A DNA stretch of 64,000 nt. It comes from Methanooceanicella nereidis (GTDB lineage Archaea > Halobacteriota > Methanocellia > Methanocellales > Methanocellaceae). The notes beneath the pieces are model-generated. The model had not been told where the DNA came from, searched no databases, and saw only the letters and a list, made by a program, of their open reading frames with translations. Location: positions 1 through 64,000 of the forward strand of contig NZ_PGCK01000012.1 of assembly GCF_021023085.1 (NCBI RefSeq). Reading direction: 5' to 3'. Below are positions 16,835 through 26,775 of this stretch, one piece after another (the stretch's first letter is position 1; every line of letters begins with the position of its first letter). A program made the position numbers and the translations under genes.

Positions 16835-18751
16835 GTGAGTGATGAGACGAAAACGGAAACCGTCAAGCAGGACGACCTGTGCGGTGGCCTTGAGTTCAAC
16901 TCGACAAGCGAGATCGAGGTCCCGACAAAACTTATAGACCAGGTCATCGGGCAGGAACATGCGGTAGAGGTGATAAAAAAAGCTGCCAGTCAGCGCCGCC
17001 ATGTCATGATGATCGGTACTCCGGGTACGGGTAAGTCCATGCTTGCGAAAGCAATGGCAGAGCTATTGCCAAAAGAAGAGCTTCAGGACGTTCTTATCTA
17101 TCATAACCCCGAAGACGCCAACAACCCGAAGGTCAGGGTCGTTCCGGCAGGTAAGGGTAAACAGATCGTGAACGCACATAAGATGGAGGCGCAGAAAAAC
17201 GCTCAGTTAAGAAATCTTATTATCGTACTCGCAATGCTGGGTATACTATTATTCGCATGGGTATATATGCGCGAGCAATTCATGTGGGCCATCATAGCAG
17301 TACTATTATTGTTACTCCTGTTAAGATACGTCACTCCAAAAGAAACGGCGATCACCCCTAAATTACTTGTATCAAATCAAGGAAAGACGACAGCACCCTT
17401 CATTGACGGCACAGGCGCACACGCAGGGGCGCTCCTCGGCGATGTCAGGCATGACCCGTTCCAGTCTGGCGGTCTTGAGACCCCGTCACATGACCGTGTT
17501 GAAGCAGGGGCTATCCATAAGTCGCATAAGGGTGTACTGTTCATCGATGAGATCAACACTCTCAGGATGGAGAGCCAGCAGCATCTGCTCACGGCAGTAC
17601 AGGAAGGCAAGTTCTCCATAACAGGGCAGTCTGAGAGATCTTCGGGCGCGATGGTCAAGACCGACCCGGTACCATGTGACTTTATCATGGTGCTTGCGGG
17701 CAACCTTGATGCAATGGAAGGCATGCACCCCGCGCTGAGAAGCCGTATAAAGGGCTACGGTTACGAGCTGTTCATGGTGGACTCGATGGAAGACAACCTC
17801 GAGAACAGGAAGAAACTCGTAAGGTTCGTGGCGCAGGAGGTCATGAGAGACGGAAAGATCCCTCACTTTGACCGCGGCGCAGTGATGGAGGTCATCCATG
17901 AGGCAAAGCGCAGGGCTGGAAGAAAAGGTCATCTTACGTTAAAGCTGAGAGACCTCGGAGGCCTGGTCAGGGTGGCCGGGGACATCGCCCGCGCAGAGGG
18001 AGCCCAGACGACGACTGAAGACCATGTGTTGAAAGCAAAGAGGATATCCCGCTCCGTAGAGCAGCAGCTTGCGGACAACTACCTGGAGAGAAGGAAGGAT
18101 TACAGGCTCTTCAAGGTAGAGGGAGAGGATGTCGGCCGCGTTAACGGGCTGGCAGTCATCGGAGGCGATTCGGGTATAGTATTACCGATAGTCGCCGAGG
18201 TCACGCCTGCAATGTCAAAGTCGGAAGGCCATGTTTATGCCACCGGTAAGCTTCAGGAGATCGCAAAGGAAGCTGTCCAGAACGTCAGCGCAATAATCAA
18301 GAAATTTACCGGACATGACATAGCCAGTATGGACGTGCACATACAGTTCGTCGGCTCGTATGAAGGCGTAGAGGGCGACAGCGCTTCAGTGTCGATAGCG
18401 ACAGCGGTCATATCCGCGCTATCACAGATCCCTGTCGACCAGAGTGTGGCCATGACAGGCTCGCTTTCAGTCAGGGGCGAAGTGTTGCCGATAGGCGGTG
18501 CTACCTATAAGATAGAGGCGGCAGCGCTGGCAGGCATAAAGACGGTTCTCATACCGAAATCCAACATGGGGGACGTCCTTATCGAAGATGTCTACAAGGA
18601 CCAGATTAAGATCATCCCGGTGACCAACATAGGCGAAGTCCTCGAATATGCGCTTACCGGCAAGACAAAACAGTCTTTTGTTGACAAGATCAAGAACTTT
18701 AGTGTGGATAAAATGGGCCTCGGAATATTCGACAAGGCACTGCCACACTAA
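16835..18751 (+). CDS. lonB: Archaeal Lon protease (LonB), membrane-bound
   Basis: The membrane-anchored ATP-dependent protease of archaea, degrading unfolded and regulatory proteins at the inner face of the membrane. Walker A is GTPGTGKS at residues 61-68. Two membrane helices (about 127-170, LIIVLAMLGILLFAW and IIAVLLLLLLLRYV) are inserted in the AAA+ domain, the hallmark of LonB. Walker B is GVLFIDEIN. The C-terminal protease domain has the catalytic Ser in EGDSAS (residue about 516) and the Lys in GGATYKIEAA (about 559). Length 638 aa is normal. GTG start with GGTGAT five bases upstream. Followed by a T-rich stretch and then tldD. Confidence 0.95.
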   Translation: MSDETKTETVKQDDLCGGLEFNSTSEIEVPTKLIDQVIGQEHAVEVIKKAASQRRHVMMIGTPGTGKSMLAKAMAELLPKEELQDVLIYHNPEDANNPKVRVVPAGKGKQIVNAHKMEAQKNAQLRNLIIVLAMLGILLFAWVYMREQFMWAIIAVLLLLLLLRYVTPKETAITPKLLVSNQGKTTAPFIDGTGAHAGALLGDVRHDPFQSGGLETPSHDRVEAGAIHKSHKGVLFIDEINTLRMESQQHLLTAVQEGKFSITGQSERSSGAMVKTDPVPCDFIMVLAGNLDAMEGMHPALRSRIKGYGYELFMVDSMEDNLENRKKLVRFVAQEVMRDGKIPHFDRGAVMEVIHEAKRRAGRKGHLTLKLRDLGGLVRVAGDIARAEGAQTTTEDHVLKAKRISRSVEQQLADNYLERRKDYRLFKVEGEDVGRVNGLAVIGGDSGIVLPIVAEVTPAMSKSEGHVYATGKLQEIAKEAVQNVSAIIKKFTGHDIASMDVHIQFVGSYEGVEGDSASVSIATAVISALSQIPVDQSVAMTGSLSVRGEVLPIGGATYKIEAAALAGIKTVLIPKSNMGDVLIEDVYKDQIKIIPVTNIGEVLEYALTGKTKQSFVDKIKNFSVDKMGLGIFDKALPH

Positions 18752-18752
18752 A

Positions 18753-18765
18753 TTTTTTATATTTT
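18753..18765 (+). terminator. T-rich terminator after lonB
   Basis: TTTTTTATATTTT begins two bases after the lonB stop and precedes tldD by about 20 bp. It may terminate part of the transcripts or, with TATATTTT, contribute to a promoter for tldD. Confidence 0.35.
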
Positions 18766-18785
18766 AGGACACTATAAGTGATAAC

Positions 18786-20123
18786 ATGCAAGAGTTCTAT
18801 GACATTAGAGAACTCAACGGTTATACCACCACTATTGTGTATGACAACGGAGAGATCGACGAAATTTCCACTCATTATCTATCCGGGGCGGCTGTCAGGG
18901 CCCTCATAGGCGGCTCTTTCGGTTTCACCACGGTGGATGACCTTAACCGGGTGGACGAGGCTATCACTTCTTCTTTATCACTGGCAAGGAGGCTTAACAA
19001 GCTTAACCCCCGGCCAAAGATCGAGCTTGCTCCCAGGCCCGTCATAAAAAAAGAGGTCTATAAGGTAAAAAAGGACCCGATGAACTATAGCCTGGAGGAT
19101 AAGCAGAGCATTCTTCGCTCGATAGAGCAGGCAATTAAGGAAAACGACAGCGGGGACATGATAAAAAGCACCCGCGTCAATTACGTCGAATCTTATTTTC
19201 ACAGTAAATACCGCTCGTCGGAAGGGATGGAGCTAAGCTATGACGTAAGCCGCACCGGCTTTAGCGCCACGGCCGTTGCCAAAGATGGCGGCAACCTGCA
19301 GATGGGCAGGCGCAGTTACTTTAACGTGGGCGGATTTGAGATATTCGACCAGTGCGATCCTGTAAAGCTGGCGAAAGAGTCTACTGCAGAAGCTTTAGAG
19401 CTATTGAAGGCAAAGCCTTCCCCGGCAGGGCGCTATGACGTCATCCTTGATCCGGAGCTTGCCGGCGTATTCATACATGAGGCTGTCGGCCATGCGTCCG
19501 AAGCAGATACCGTCATGGAAGGCGACTCATGCCTTGAGGGTCAGATCGGGAACGTCATCGGCAGCGAGCTTGTGACAGTGCATGATGACCCGACGCTTTT
19601 ACAATATGGCTATTATCCTTACGACAGCGAGGGTATACCGTCCCGGAAGACCACGATAATAGAGAAAGGTGTCATGAAAGCCTATCTGAACTCGAGGGAA
19701 ACGGCACACAGGCTCGGCGGCTTACCCGGAAACGCAAGAGCCGGAGGGCTCGCGAGGCCTGTTGTAAGAATGAGCAATACGTTCATCGATAACGGCGATA
19801 TGACAAAAGAAGAGGTATTCGAAGGCATCGACGGCATTTACCTTAAGGGCTCCCGCGGCGGCCAGGTTAATACGGGCGAGGGAGTTTTCCAGTTTAACGC
19901 CGTGATGGGCTATATCGTAAAGAACGGCGAAATAACGGCGCCCATCAGGGATGTCTCGCTTTCCGGTAATACGCTCAGGACGCTGAAGAGCATAGTCCGT
20001 GTAGGGGACGACCTTAAGTTCCACTCCGGCAGATGCGGAAAGGCAGGACAGGGCGTGTCGGTTGGCGACGGCTCACCGCACATACTCATTAAAGACGCGG
20101 TCGTCGGAGGGTCTTCGGAATGA
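18786..20123 (+). CDS. tldD: TldD-family zinc metalloprotease subunit
   Basis: A 445-aa subunit of the TldD/TldE protease, which in bacteria degrades unstructured peptides and matures microcin B17 and relatives. The zinc motif HEAVGHASEAD (HExxxH) lies at about residues 231-241, so this is the catalytic partner. The C-terminal GGSRGGQVNTGEGVFQF-type segment (present here as KGSRGGQVNTGEGVFQFN) is characteristic. Its stop overlaps the start of tldE (ATGA), showing an operon and probable translational coupling. The natural substrate in archaea is unknown. Confidence 0.92.
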   Translation: MQEFYDIRELNGYTTTIVYDNGEIDEISTHYLSGAAVRALIGGSFGFTTVDDLNRVDEAITSSLSLARRLNKLNPRPKIELAPRPVIKKEVYKVKKDPMNYSLEDKQSILRSIEQAIKENDSGDMIKSTRVNYVESYFHSKYRSSEGMELSYDVSRTGFSATAVAKDGGNLQMGRRSYFNVGGFEIFDQCDPVKLAKESTAEALELLKAKPSPAGRYDVILDPELAGVFIHEAVGHASEADTVMEGDSCLEGQIGNVIGSELVTVHDDPTLLQYGYYPYDSEGIPSRKTTIIEKGVMKAYLNSRETAHRLGGLPGNARAGGLARPVVRMSNTFIDNGDMTKEEVFEGIDGIYLKGSRGGQVNTGEGVFQFNAVMGYIVKNGEITAPIRDVSLSGNTLRTLKSIVRVGDDLKFHSGRCGKAGQGVSVGDGSPHILIKDAVVGGSSE

Positions 20124-21439
20124 TGAACAGGATCAAAAAGCTCGTTAACATGGCCATAGCCCTTGGCGCGTCCGAGGCAGAGGTATACGGCTCTGTCGGC
20201 AGGAACGTCACTGTGGAGACACAGCATGGAGACATCGGCTTCGCAGAGGAAAGCATGTCGGAAGGGCTGGGTATAAGGGTCATAGCGGACGGCGCTATAG
20301 GTTACTCGTCGTCAAACGACCCTGCTAAGTATGAAGAGGCTGTCAGGGCCGCTATAGCATGCGCCAGATCAAGGGGTAAGGACCCCAATCTTAAAGGGCT
20401 CCCGCATCCGCGCCCGTACCGGAACGTGTACGGGATATATGACAGAGAGGTCGACGAGATCAAGCTGGACCGGTGCATGGATATCGCGGCAGGCATGGTC
20501 GAAGAGGCGAAGAAGGACAGGGCAGCTTCAGTTACCTTTGGCAAGTTCTCGAGCATCGTCTCGGAGACGATGATTGTCAACTCAAACGGCGTGGAGGTCG
20601 AGGATAAGGAAACGATGGTCTACGGCTATATCGATGTCATCATTAAAGAAGGGGATAACGTATCCACCGCTTTCGAATATGACGTATCGAGAGCTCTAAA
20701 CCTTGATTTTTCAACTATCGGCTCAAAGGCTTCCGGGCTTGCGAGAAGGTCGCTTAACGCAGAGCCTGTAGAAAGCCATGTCACAGATGTGCTTCTCGGC
20801 CCTTACGCGTTCGCTGATATCATAGAGTCCACACTTTTATTCTCCGTTAATTCGGAGAGCGTCCAGAAGGGAAGATCCGGTCTTGCAGAGAAGATCGGAC
20901 AGAAGATCGCGGCCGAGGGATTGACGATCATAGACGACGGCCTTCTGGAAAGCGGCCTGGGCAGCTCCAGGTCAGACGACGAAGGTACGCCGTCCCAGGA
21001 AACTGTGATCGTTAACGACGGCATACTTGAATCATTCCTTTATGACAACTACACTGCAGGAAAGGAGAACCGGGAATCAACAGGTAACGGCATACGCAAC
21101 TCGTATACGATGACGCCAAAGGTGGGCCCCAGGAATATACGGTTCGAGTACCCCAGGTGTGACGTCATAAACGAGACAGACAAAGGCATCTACGTTAACT
21201 CGATAATCGGTGCGCATACCGCAAACCCGATCACAGGCGACTTCTCCGTCGAGTGCAGGAACGCGTTCACCGTTGAGGGCGGCGCGCTGGGCCGGCCTAT
21301 AAAGTCCATGATGATAAGCGGTAACATATTTGACCTTCTCTCCAGGGTGGACGGGATGAGCAGGGAAGAAAAGGTCATAGGCGCGATAATATCGCCGACC
21401 GTAAAGATAAAGGGCATGCGCATAACTCCCGGAGCATGA
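20120..21439 (+). CDS. tldE: TldE/PmbA-family protease partner subunit
   Basis: A 439-aa homologue of TldE/PmbA, the non-catalytic partner that forms the heterodimeric peptidase with TldD. It lacks the HExxxH zinc site. Typical segments are the N-terminal ALGASEAEVYG, GLGIRVIADGAIGYSSSND, and the C-terminal TGDFSVECRNAFTVEGGALG, all family hallmarks. The ATG overlaps the tldD stop by four bases. The first two codons are ATG ATG with the second also possible. The order tldD-tldE next to lonB groups three proteolysis genes together. Confidence 0.9.
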   Translation: MMNRIKKLVNMAIALGASEAEVYGSVGRNVTVETQHGDIGFAEESMSEGLGIRVIADGAIGYSSSNDPAKYEEAVRAAIACARSRGKDPNLKGLPHPRPYRNVYGIYDREVDEIKLDRCMDIAAGMVEEAKKDRAASVTFGKFSSIVSETMIVNSNGVEVEDKETMVYGYIDVIIKEGDNVSTAFEYDVSRALNLDFSTIGSKASGLARRSLNAEPVESHVTDVLLGPYAFADIIESTLLFSVNSESVQKGRSGLAEKIGQKIAAEGLTIIDDGLLESGLGSSRSDDEGTPSQETVIVNDGILESFLYDNYTAGKENRESTGNGIRNSYTMTPKVGPRNIRFEYPRCDVINETDKGIYVNSIIGAHTANPITGDFSVECRNAFTVEGGALGRPIKSMMISGNIFDLLSRVDGMSREEKVIGAIISPTVKIKGMRITPGA

Positions 21440-21565
21440 TCGTACGAAAGTGTCCCGGGCACATATCCTTATTTTTTTGAAAATAATTTTCTTAAAAATA
21501 AATAGACTCCAACAAATTTAAATCTTGATATAGTCTTCTAAGTATATTGGTAACAGGGTGTTTAT

Positions 21566-22084
21566 ATGAACTATAAAAGTTTGCTCGCATTGCTATCTGT
21601 ATTAATGCTGGTGGCAATCAGTGGATGTACGGAAAGTGAGCAAGGCCCGTCTCCTGCGGCGTCATCTACGCCGGAGCCCACGATCAGCACGACACCAGTC
21701 CCGTCTCAGGGGCCGATAAGCATCGGCGTGATCAAAAGTAATCAGGTCTCGGTTGCAGATGTAAAGGTCGCATATAACCGCGGAAAAGAGCTTCAGGCAG
21801 AGGACTTCTCTATACTGCTTGTAAACAACGGTAATACCCCTGCCAGGAACACAGCGATATCCTTAAAGATCAGCGATGCACAGACTGCGCAATACTACTT
21901 CGGGGATCAGTTCCAGGTGGGCGAGATACCTCCCAATAGCAGTAAATGGGTAAACCTTACTACGATCTCCCATGATTATACTTTCTCGATAATGGTGGAC
22001 ATGGATGTCTACTGGGGAGACAACCTGGAGTTCAAGAACTCGTACAAAAAAGCTATGTCACTGGCGTTTGTCCCATGGACATAA
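21566..22084 (+). CDS. Secreted lipoprotein of unknown function
   Basis: A 172-aa protein with a signal peptide (MNYKSLLALLSVLMLVAISG) and lipobox Cys in SGC near residue 21. A Ser/Thr/Pro-rich linker (about 28-50) leads to a single beta-rich domain of about 115 aa containing LLVNNGNTPARNTAISLKIS, which resembles CARDB/FxLYD-type adhesion or binding modules seen on archaeal surfaces. AGGGTG precedes the ATG. It stands alone between tldE and the flavin-binding protein gene. No enzymatic motif is visible. Confidence 0.75.
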   Translation: MNYKSLLALLSVLMLVAISGCTESEQGPSPAASSTPEPTISTTPVPSQGPISIGVIKSNQVSVADVKVAYNRGKELQAEDFSILLVNNGNTPARNTAISLKISDAQTAQYYFGDQFQVGEIPPNSSKWVNLTTISHDYTFSIMVDMDVYWGDNLEFKNSYKKAMSLAFVPWT

Positions 22085-22222
22085 TTCTTTGATCTTTTTA
22101 TTTTAATGAAGGGGATGTCTAATCTATTTTGCCGATAATAGCCCGCCTTTTTGGTTTTTCCTTCATCTGTTCCTGTTCATATATTTTATATACTAAAACC
22201 GTTTTTTAAGCAAGGACTTACT

Positions 22223-22702
22223 ATGATCGTAAATCCTGAACCTAACAGGCGCCCCATGGATAAGGATGGCATCCGGGATCTTCTTGAAAGGGCTGAGACA
22301 GGCAGGCTGGCGACCATATCTCCGGACGGTACGCCTTACATAGTCCCTGTCCATTTTGTATTTGACGGCGAGCGCATATATTTCCATTGTGCTATGAAAG
22401 GTAAAAAGCTGGAGAATATATTAATAAACCCGTCTGTCTGCTTTGAGGCTGACGAACTGCTGGAGATCTTTATGAACGAAGAGACCCCGTGTTCTAACGA
22501 CACATTTTACAGGAGCGTCATAGCTAAAGGGCTGGCATCCGTCGTGGACGATAATGAAAGGAAGCTTTATGCTCTGGGTTTACTGATGAATAAACATTCA
22601 AAGAGTGACAATACCTATAAATTTCCGATAAGATCTCTTGACGCTACCTGTATTGTAGAGATAACTGTTACAGAGATCAGCGGAAAGAAGCATGAGAGAT
22701 AA
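22223..22702 (+). CDS. Pyridoxamine 5'-phosphate oxidase-related flavin-binding protein
   Basis: A 159-aa split-barrel protein of the PNPOx-like/NimA type. The N-terminal block GRLATISPDGTPYIVPVHFVFDGERIYFHC is the flavin-binding signature of this group, followed by GKKLENILINPSVCFEAD. Such proteins bind FMN, haem or F420 and reduce small molecules or store cofactor; NimA-like members reduce nitroimidazoles. The actual substrate is unknown. I chose ATG 22223 over the longer frame from 22151, because the added residues are hydrophobic and AT-rich and relatives begin close to this Met. It converges with the UPF0210 operon, with a repeat element between them. Confidence 0.82.
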   Translation: MIVNPEPNRRPMDKDGIRDLLERAETGRLATISPDGTPYIVPVHFVFDGERIYFHCAMKGKKLENILINPSVCFEADELLEIFMNEETPCSNDTFYRSVIAKGLASVVDDNERKLYALGLLMNKHSKSDNTYKFPIRSLDATCIVEITVTEISGKKHER

Positions 22703-22721
22703 ATATCGAAGTTATCTTTTT

Positions 22722-22780
22722 AAGCCCTTTGAGCGCTTCGTGGTGGAAACTGGTGTACCTTATTCGCCTTTGTGGTTAGC
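22722..22780. repeat. Single copy of the CGTGGTG repeat family
   Basis: GCGCTTCGTGGTGGAAACTG followed by GTGTACCTTATTCGCCTTTG matches one inverted-orientation unit of the 5202-5688 array and the unit at 135-185. It sits between two convergent genes (ends 22702 and 22878). No partner inverted unit is visible here, so this is a solitary or decayed copy. Confidence 0.6.
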
Positions 22781-22877
22781 TTGATCAATGATCATTCTGA
22801 TAACTCTGGATAAAAGTGATAGCATGCGGAAAAATTTTGTCGCCATATAAAAAAATTTGCTTTAGAAACTAAGCATT

Positions 22878-24245
22878 TCAGTTCCTAAAGCTCTGTATCG
22901 GCGCCGGTATCCTTCCGCCGCGGCGCACGAATTTTGAAGATGAGAACTTGTTCAGGGGCATGACAGGGCTTCCACCCAAAAGGCCTCCGAATTCAACGTA
23001 CTCGCCCTCTTTTCCTGCCGGTATGATACGTACTCCTGTAGTCTTATTGTTCACCATGCCTATTGCACACTCGTCTGCGATGATCGCCGATATTGTCTCA
23101 GGTGCGGTATCACCCGGAACTACGACCATGTCAAGCCCGACAGAGCATACGCTTGTCATGGCCTCCAGCTTGTCGATGTTTATCGCTCCCAGCTTCAAGG
23201 CTTCGACCATTCCGGCGTCCTCGCTGACCGGTATGAAAGCTCCGGACAGTCCGCCAGTGTACGAAGTAGCCATGGCGCCGCCTTTCTTGACCGCGTCTGT
23301 CAATAAAGCCAGAGCTGCAGTCGTGCCGTGAGTGCCGCATCTCTCAAGGCCCATGACCTCAAGGATATTGGCGACCGAATCGCCTTCTGCCGGGGTTGGT
23401 GCCAGCGACAGGTCCACTATGCCGAATTCGACGTTAAGCCTCTGCGCCATCTCTCTGCCGACAAGCTCTCCCATGCGAGTTATCTTGAACGATGTCCTCT
23501 TGATAGTCTCCGCAAGCTCTCCGAGGTCCGCGTCCTCCAGCTGCGTCAATACCGACCGCACGACACCCGGACCGGATATGCCGACGTTGATCACGGTCTC
23601 CGGCTCTCCCGGGCCGTGGAAAGCGCCTGCCATGAACGGGTTGTCAGGCGGGGCGTTTGAGAATACAACAAGCTTGGCACAGCCCAGCGGATCTATTGCC
23701 GCCGTCTTTTTGATCACATGGCCCATCAGGAGTATGGCGTCCATGTTGATGCCACTCTTCGTGGTCGCCACGTTAACCGAGCCGCATACCCTGTCCGTGG
23801 AAGTTAGCGCATATGGTATAGAGTTAATGAGGATGGTGTCACCCATAGTGAAGCCTTTTGAGACGAGCGACGAATATCCTCCGATAAAATCGATCCCAAG
23901 TTTTTTAGCCGATGAATCCAGTGTTTTAGCGACTTTCACCGCTCCGTCTATCGCCTCTTCCTCTTCGGCGTCGGCCAGAGGGGTGTCTATAAGCTGGGCG
24001 ATGGGTGTCACCGAGATGCGCTTATTGACGATAGGGATGCCGAACTTTGCCTCAACGGCTTTTGCCTCCGGGACAAGCTTTTCTGCACGGGTGGTGATCG
24101 TCTCATAAATATTTTCACACATCTTATCGATGTCTTTATCGATGCATCCCCTCAGGTTAATGCCCATCGTCACGGTACGAATATCCAGGTGCTGGGCCTG
24201 GATCATCCGGACCGTCTCAAGTATCTCGTCTATTGAGTATATCAT
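22878..24245 (-). CDS. UPF0210/DUF711 family protein
   Basis: A 455-aa conserved protein of the UPF0210 family, found widely in methanogens and anaerobic bacteria. The start ([20 protein letters not shown] and [11 protein letters not shown]) and the Gly-rich middle ([15 protein letters not shown]) are typical. The family is structurally related to glycyl-radical-type barrels, but no biochemical role is established to my knowledge. It is the third gene of a tight operon: the ACT-domain gene ends six bases upstream, a pairing conserved in many genomes, which suggests that the ACT protein regulates or forms a complex with it. Confidence 0.85.
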   Translation of the reverse strand: MIYSIDEILETVRMIQAQHLDIRTVTMGINLRGCIDKDIDKMCENIYETITTRAEKLVPEAKAVEAKFGIPIVNKRISVTPIAQLIDTPLADAEEEEAIDGAVKVAKTLDSSAKKLGIDFIGGYSSLVSKGFTMGDTILINSIPYALTSTDRVCGSVNVATTKSGINMDAILLMGHVIKKTAAIDPLGCAKLVVFSNAPPDNPFMAGAFHGPGEPETVINVGISGPGVVRSVLTQLEDADLGELAETIKRTSFKITRMGELVGREMAQRLNVEFGIVDLSLAPTPAEGDSVANILEVMGLERCGTHGTTAALALLTDAVKKGGAMATSYTGGLSGAFIPVSEDAGMVEALKLGAINIDKLEAMTSVCSVGLDMVVVPGDTAPETISAIIADECAIGMVNNKTTGVRIIPAGKEGEYVEFGGLLGGSPVMPLNKFSSSKFVRRGGRIPAPIQSFRN

Positions 24246-24251
24246 TCCGGC

Positions 24252-24524
24252 TTACACCCTGTGCATGTACTTGAAAATGTTTTCATGCTGTACGGCGATC
24301 TGGACTCCCTGCTCTCTGCCGACCTCGGCCATCCTGTCCTGGAGCTTTGCCAGGTCGTGGTCGGTTATGTCGGCTATGAGGATCATGGTGAACAGGCCCT
24401 GCACAATGGTCTGGCTTAAGTCCTCGATGTTAACGTCGAGGTCTGCTAGCGCCTTAGTTACGGCTGCTATGATTCCCGGGTGATCTATACCGTTCACGGT
24501 TATAACTGCTCTTTCTTTTTGCAT
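24252..24524 (-). CDS. ACT-domain protein (UPF0237)
   Basis: A 90-aa stand-alone ACT domain: AVITVNGIDHPGIIAAVTKALADLDVNIEDLSQT is the classical beta-alpha-beta ligand-binding start of ACT domains (GcvR-like). Such domains bind amino acids and act by dimerisation. The gene is nearly always directly before a UPF0210 gene, as here (six-base gap), and the methylase gene ends 27 bases upstream, so all three are probably co-transcribed. Ligand unknown. Confidence 0.9.
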   Translation of the reverse strand: MQKERAVITVNGIDHPGIIAAVTKALADLDVNIEDLSQTIVQGLFTMILIADITDHDLAKLQDRMAEVGREQGVQIAVQHENIFKYMHRV

Positions 24525-24551
24525 ACTATCCCCTTGATGATGAAATTAAAG

Positions 24552-25586
24552 CTATTTTTTCGCCAGCGATATGTACCTTGTCAGGCTTTTATGTATGCGC
24601 TGGGCGTGTGTCTCTATCACAATAAATCCCGCTTCTTTTAATAGTTTTTCCATAGGCTCCTTACATATCACTACGGTATACCTTCCCTCTTTAAGCGCGC
24701 GGTACATTTCCCTGAGCGCATTCCTGTAAAACACTTCCAGGGATTCGGCGGCTATAGGTGTGGATACGCCGTATGGGAAGTCGGTGACTATCGCGTCTAC
24801 AGAACCGGTTTTTATCCCCATGTTCAAAGAATCCTCTTTGATGACATGATAGTTCGTCCCGTAGTGCCTGAGGTTTTTCCTGGTGCCGTAGACCATCTTT
24901 TTCTGGATGTCACAGCCCACGACCTTTATGTCATGGCTGATAAGCCCGGCTTCGACAAGCGTTCCTCCGGTGCCGGAGAACGGGTCGAGCATCCATCCTT
25001 CCGTGATGCGGCTCATATTCACTACAGCCCTGGAAATACGGGGCATCAATACGCCGGGCAAGAAAAACGGTTTCTTCAGCGGGGCCCGTTCGTCATACTG
25101 TGCCCTGTCTATCGCTCTTATAAGCCTGCCGAAAATGCAGCGGTCTTCGGTGATCAAAGCCCTGAGCACTGCATCGGGTTGTGTGAGATTCACAGGGTAT
25201 CCCCTGTGCCAGAAAACGGCGCCGAGCTTTCTTTCGAAGTCTGCGGTTATGCTGCCGTAATTCTTGATGCGGTTCACTCTTACGACGAACGTTTCTCCTT
25301 CTTTTAGCTTTATGTCCGCGGTTTGAGCTTCTTTTAAGATATCTTCCGCATCATTCTTGCAGTCGAGGATGATCTCAAGTATGTTATGAGTGAGCGCTAA
25401 ACGGTCCGCGAGGGCATTCACGTCCGAATCCGTATCCATTATAATCACCTGGTCATAGCTTTTTATGATGTCATAATGCCATCCGTAAGCCTCAATGCAT
25501 GCTATGATCTCGCTTTTCGGCAGCGTTTCATGCTCGCCTGAAAGCTCGAATACGAGACGTCTCATCTTACTGTCGTCCATGCTCAT
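24552..25586 (-). CDS. tRNA (guanine-10-N2)-dimethyltransferase, Trm-G10/Trm11 family
   Basis: A 344-aa S-adenosylmethionine-dependent RNA methylase. The N-terminal half (about 1-150) has a THUMP-like RNA-binding region. The C-terminal Rossmann domain carries the SAM-binding motif MLDPFSGTGGTLVEAGL (near 195-212) and the catalytic motif TDFPYG (near 268-273), a variant of the D/N-PPY motif of amino-methylases acting on guanine N2. Archaeal Trm-G10 makes m2G/m2,2G at position 10 of tRNA, stabilising the fold. ATG 25586 and 25580 are both possible starts. It heads the operon with the ACT and UPF0210 genes. Confidence 0.87.
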   Translation of the reverse strand: MSMDDSKMRRLVFELSGEHETLPKSEIIACIEAYGWHYDIIKSYDQVIIMDTDSDVNALADRLALTHNILEIILDCKNDAEDILKEAQTADIKLKEGETFVVRVNRIKNYGSITADFERKLGAVFWHRGYPVNLTQPDAVLRALITEDRCIFGRLIRAIDRAQYDERAPLKKPFFLPGVLMPRISRAVVNMSRITEGWMLDPFSGTGGTLVEAGLISHDIKVVGCDIQKKMVYGTRKNLRHYGTNYHVIKEDSLNMGIKTGSVDAIVTDFPYGVSTPIAAESLEVFYRNALREMYRALKEGRYTVVICKEPMEKLLKEAGFIVIETHAQRIHKSLTRYISLAKK

Positions 25587-25703
25587 TCAATTCCGCTTTA
25601 TTTCCTCCCCTCTAAATACCGTTCTCTAATATTACCTTTTGTATGACAGATAGTATGCTCGCGCAAAAGATTATTACCTGCAAGGGTTTACCACATAAAC
25701 GAT

Positions 25704-26729
25704 ATGGACAGGAGAGCGCCAGGATCCGTAAAATATCTTTCATGGCTATTGATAGGCATGCTCTCCGTTTTCTTCGCGGAGGTCATGTCCGGTTCTTACC
25801 TGTTCCCATACTTTACGGTATGGGGGATCCTGGTGGTAATGCCCTTGTACACGTTGCATACGCTGGTGTTTGCCCATGTGGTGTTCAATTATGGAAAGCC
25901 CCGTCTTTACACACTTTTTCTTGCAGGTGTGATCTTCGGGCTGTACGAAGCATATATCACTAAAGTCCTCTGGAACCCTCCGTGGGGCGCGTCATTATTC
26001 GCGGGCGGCGTGGCGATAATAGAGCTGGCGGTAATAGCTATGTGGTGGCACCCGTTCATGGCCTTTATAGCGCCTTTATTTGTATCTGAGAATGTCCTGT
26101 CAAAGTCGAAAGATATATTCAAAGGGCTTCCTGCAATGGTCCAGAGATTATGTGATACTAAAAAGAAGGTATACATCTTACTGGCTCTGTTTGTCATATT
26201 CTTCGGTCTTGTCCAGAGCGCAAATTCGCCTTCCCCCATTCACTCTCTGGCTTCCGTCATTTTGGGCGGAGGCGCTATCATGGCCCTGTTGTGGATATAC
26301 AGGAGTAAGACCTCCGGGCTTGAATATTCATTAAAAGAGCTTCTTCCTGATAAAAAGGAGTTCGTTGTGCTGCTGGCAGCACTCCTTTTATTTTATGCCA
26401 TGACCGGAATAGTGTTGAGGCCGGAAGCTTTACCCGGTATCGGTCCACAGCTTTTGATACTGTTGATATATGCGGTAATGTTCGCGCTTCTCTATCTTAG
26501 CCTCAAGAAGTCTAAAAAGATCGAACCGGTAAAAACTGTCGGCTTACCCGTCGGCTTCTCATGGAAACTATTAGCCGTACTGACAGTATCCTTCGCTCTC
26601 GTATCTGCTATAGGGAACGTCTTACATATCGGCCTTATCTCAATTTTGCTGGCCTGGCTGTTGTGGGGTATAACAGGCATCATCATGATGATCTTATCCG
26701 CAAGGGATGCGATCGGCAGAGTATCCTGA
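25704..26729 (+). CDS. Polytopic membrane protein, unknown
   Basis: A 341-aa protein with about nine or ten hydrophobic helices over nearly its whole length and a short basic N-terminus. Notable segments are AGVIFGLYEAYITKVLWNPPWG in the middle and ALVSAIGNVLHIGLISILLAWLLWG near the end. I do not recognise a family with confidence; the WNPPWG segment and layout look like an archaeal conserved membrane protein. No signal or catalytic motif is clear. It stands alone, divergent from the methylase operon with about 115 bp between the starts, and is followed by the PUA-domain gene after 46 bp. Confidence 0.7.
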   Translation: MDRRAPGSVKYLSWLLIGMLSVFFAEVMSGSYLFPYFTVWGILVVMPLYTLHTLVFAHVVFNYGKPRLYTLFLAGVIFGLYEAYITKVLWNPPWGASLFAGGVAIIELAVIAMWWHPFMAFIAPLFVSENVLSKSKDIFKGLPAMVQRLCDTKKKVYILLALFVIFFGLVQSANSPSPIHSLASVILGGGAIMALLWIYRSKTSGLEYSLKELLPDKKEFVVLLAALLLFYAMTGIVLRPEALPGIGPQLLILLIYAVMFALLYLSLKKSKKIEPVKTVGLPVGFSWKLLAVLTVSFALVSAIGNVLHIGLISILLAWLLWGITGIIMMILSARDAIGRVS

Positions 26730-26775
26730 ATGCTATCTTCAATAAAAGATATTTACCAGTAGCATATATTAACGG

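Noticed and set aside
23332-24108. 258-aa plus-strand open frame opposite the UPF0210 gene
   Set aside because: Ser/Pro/Thr-rich antisense shadow of a conserved gene; no domain recognisable.
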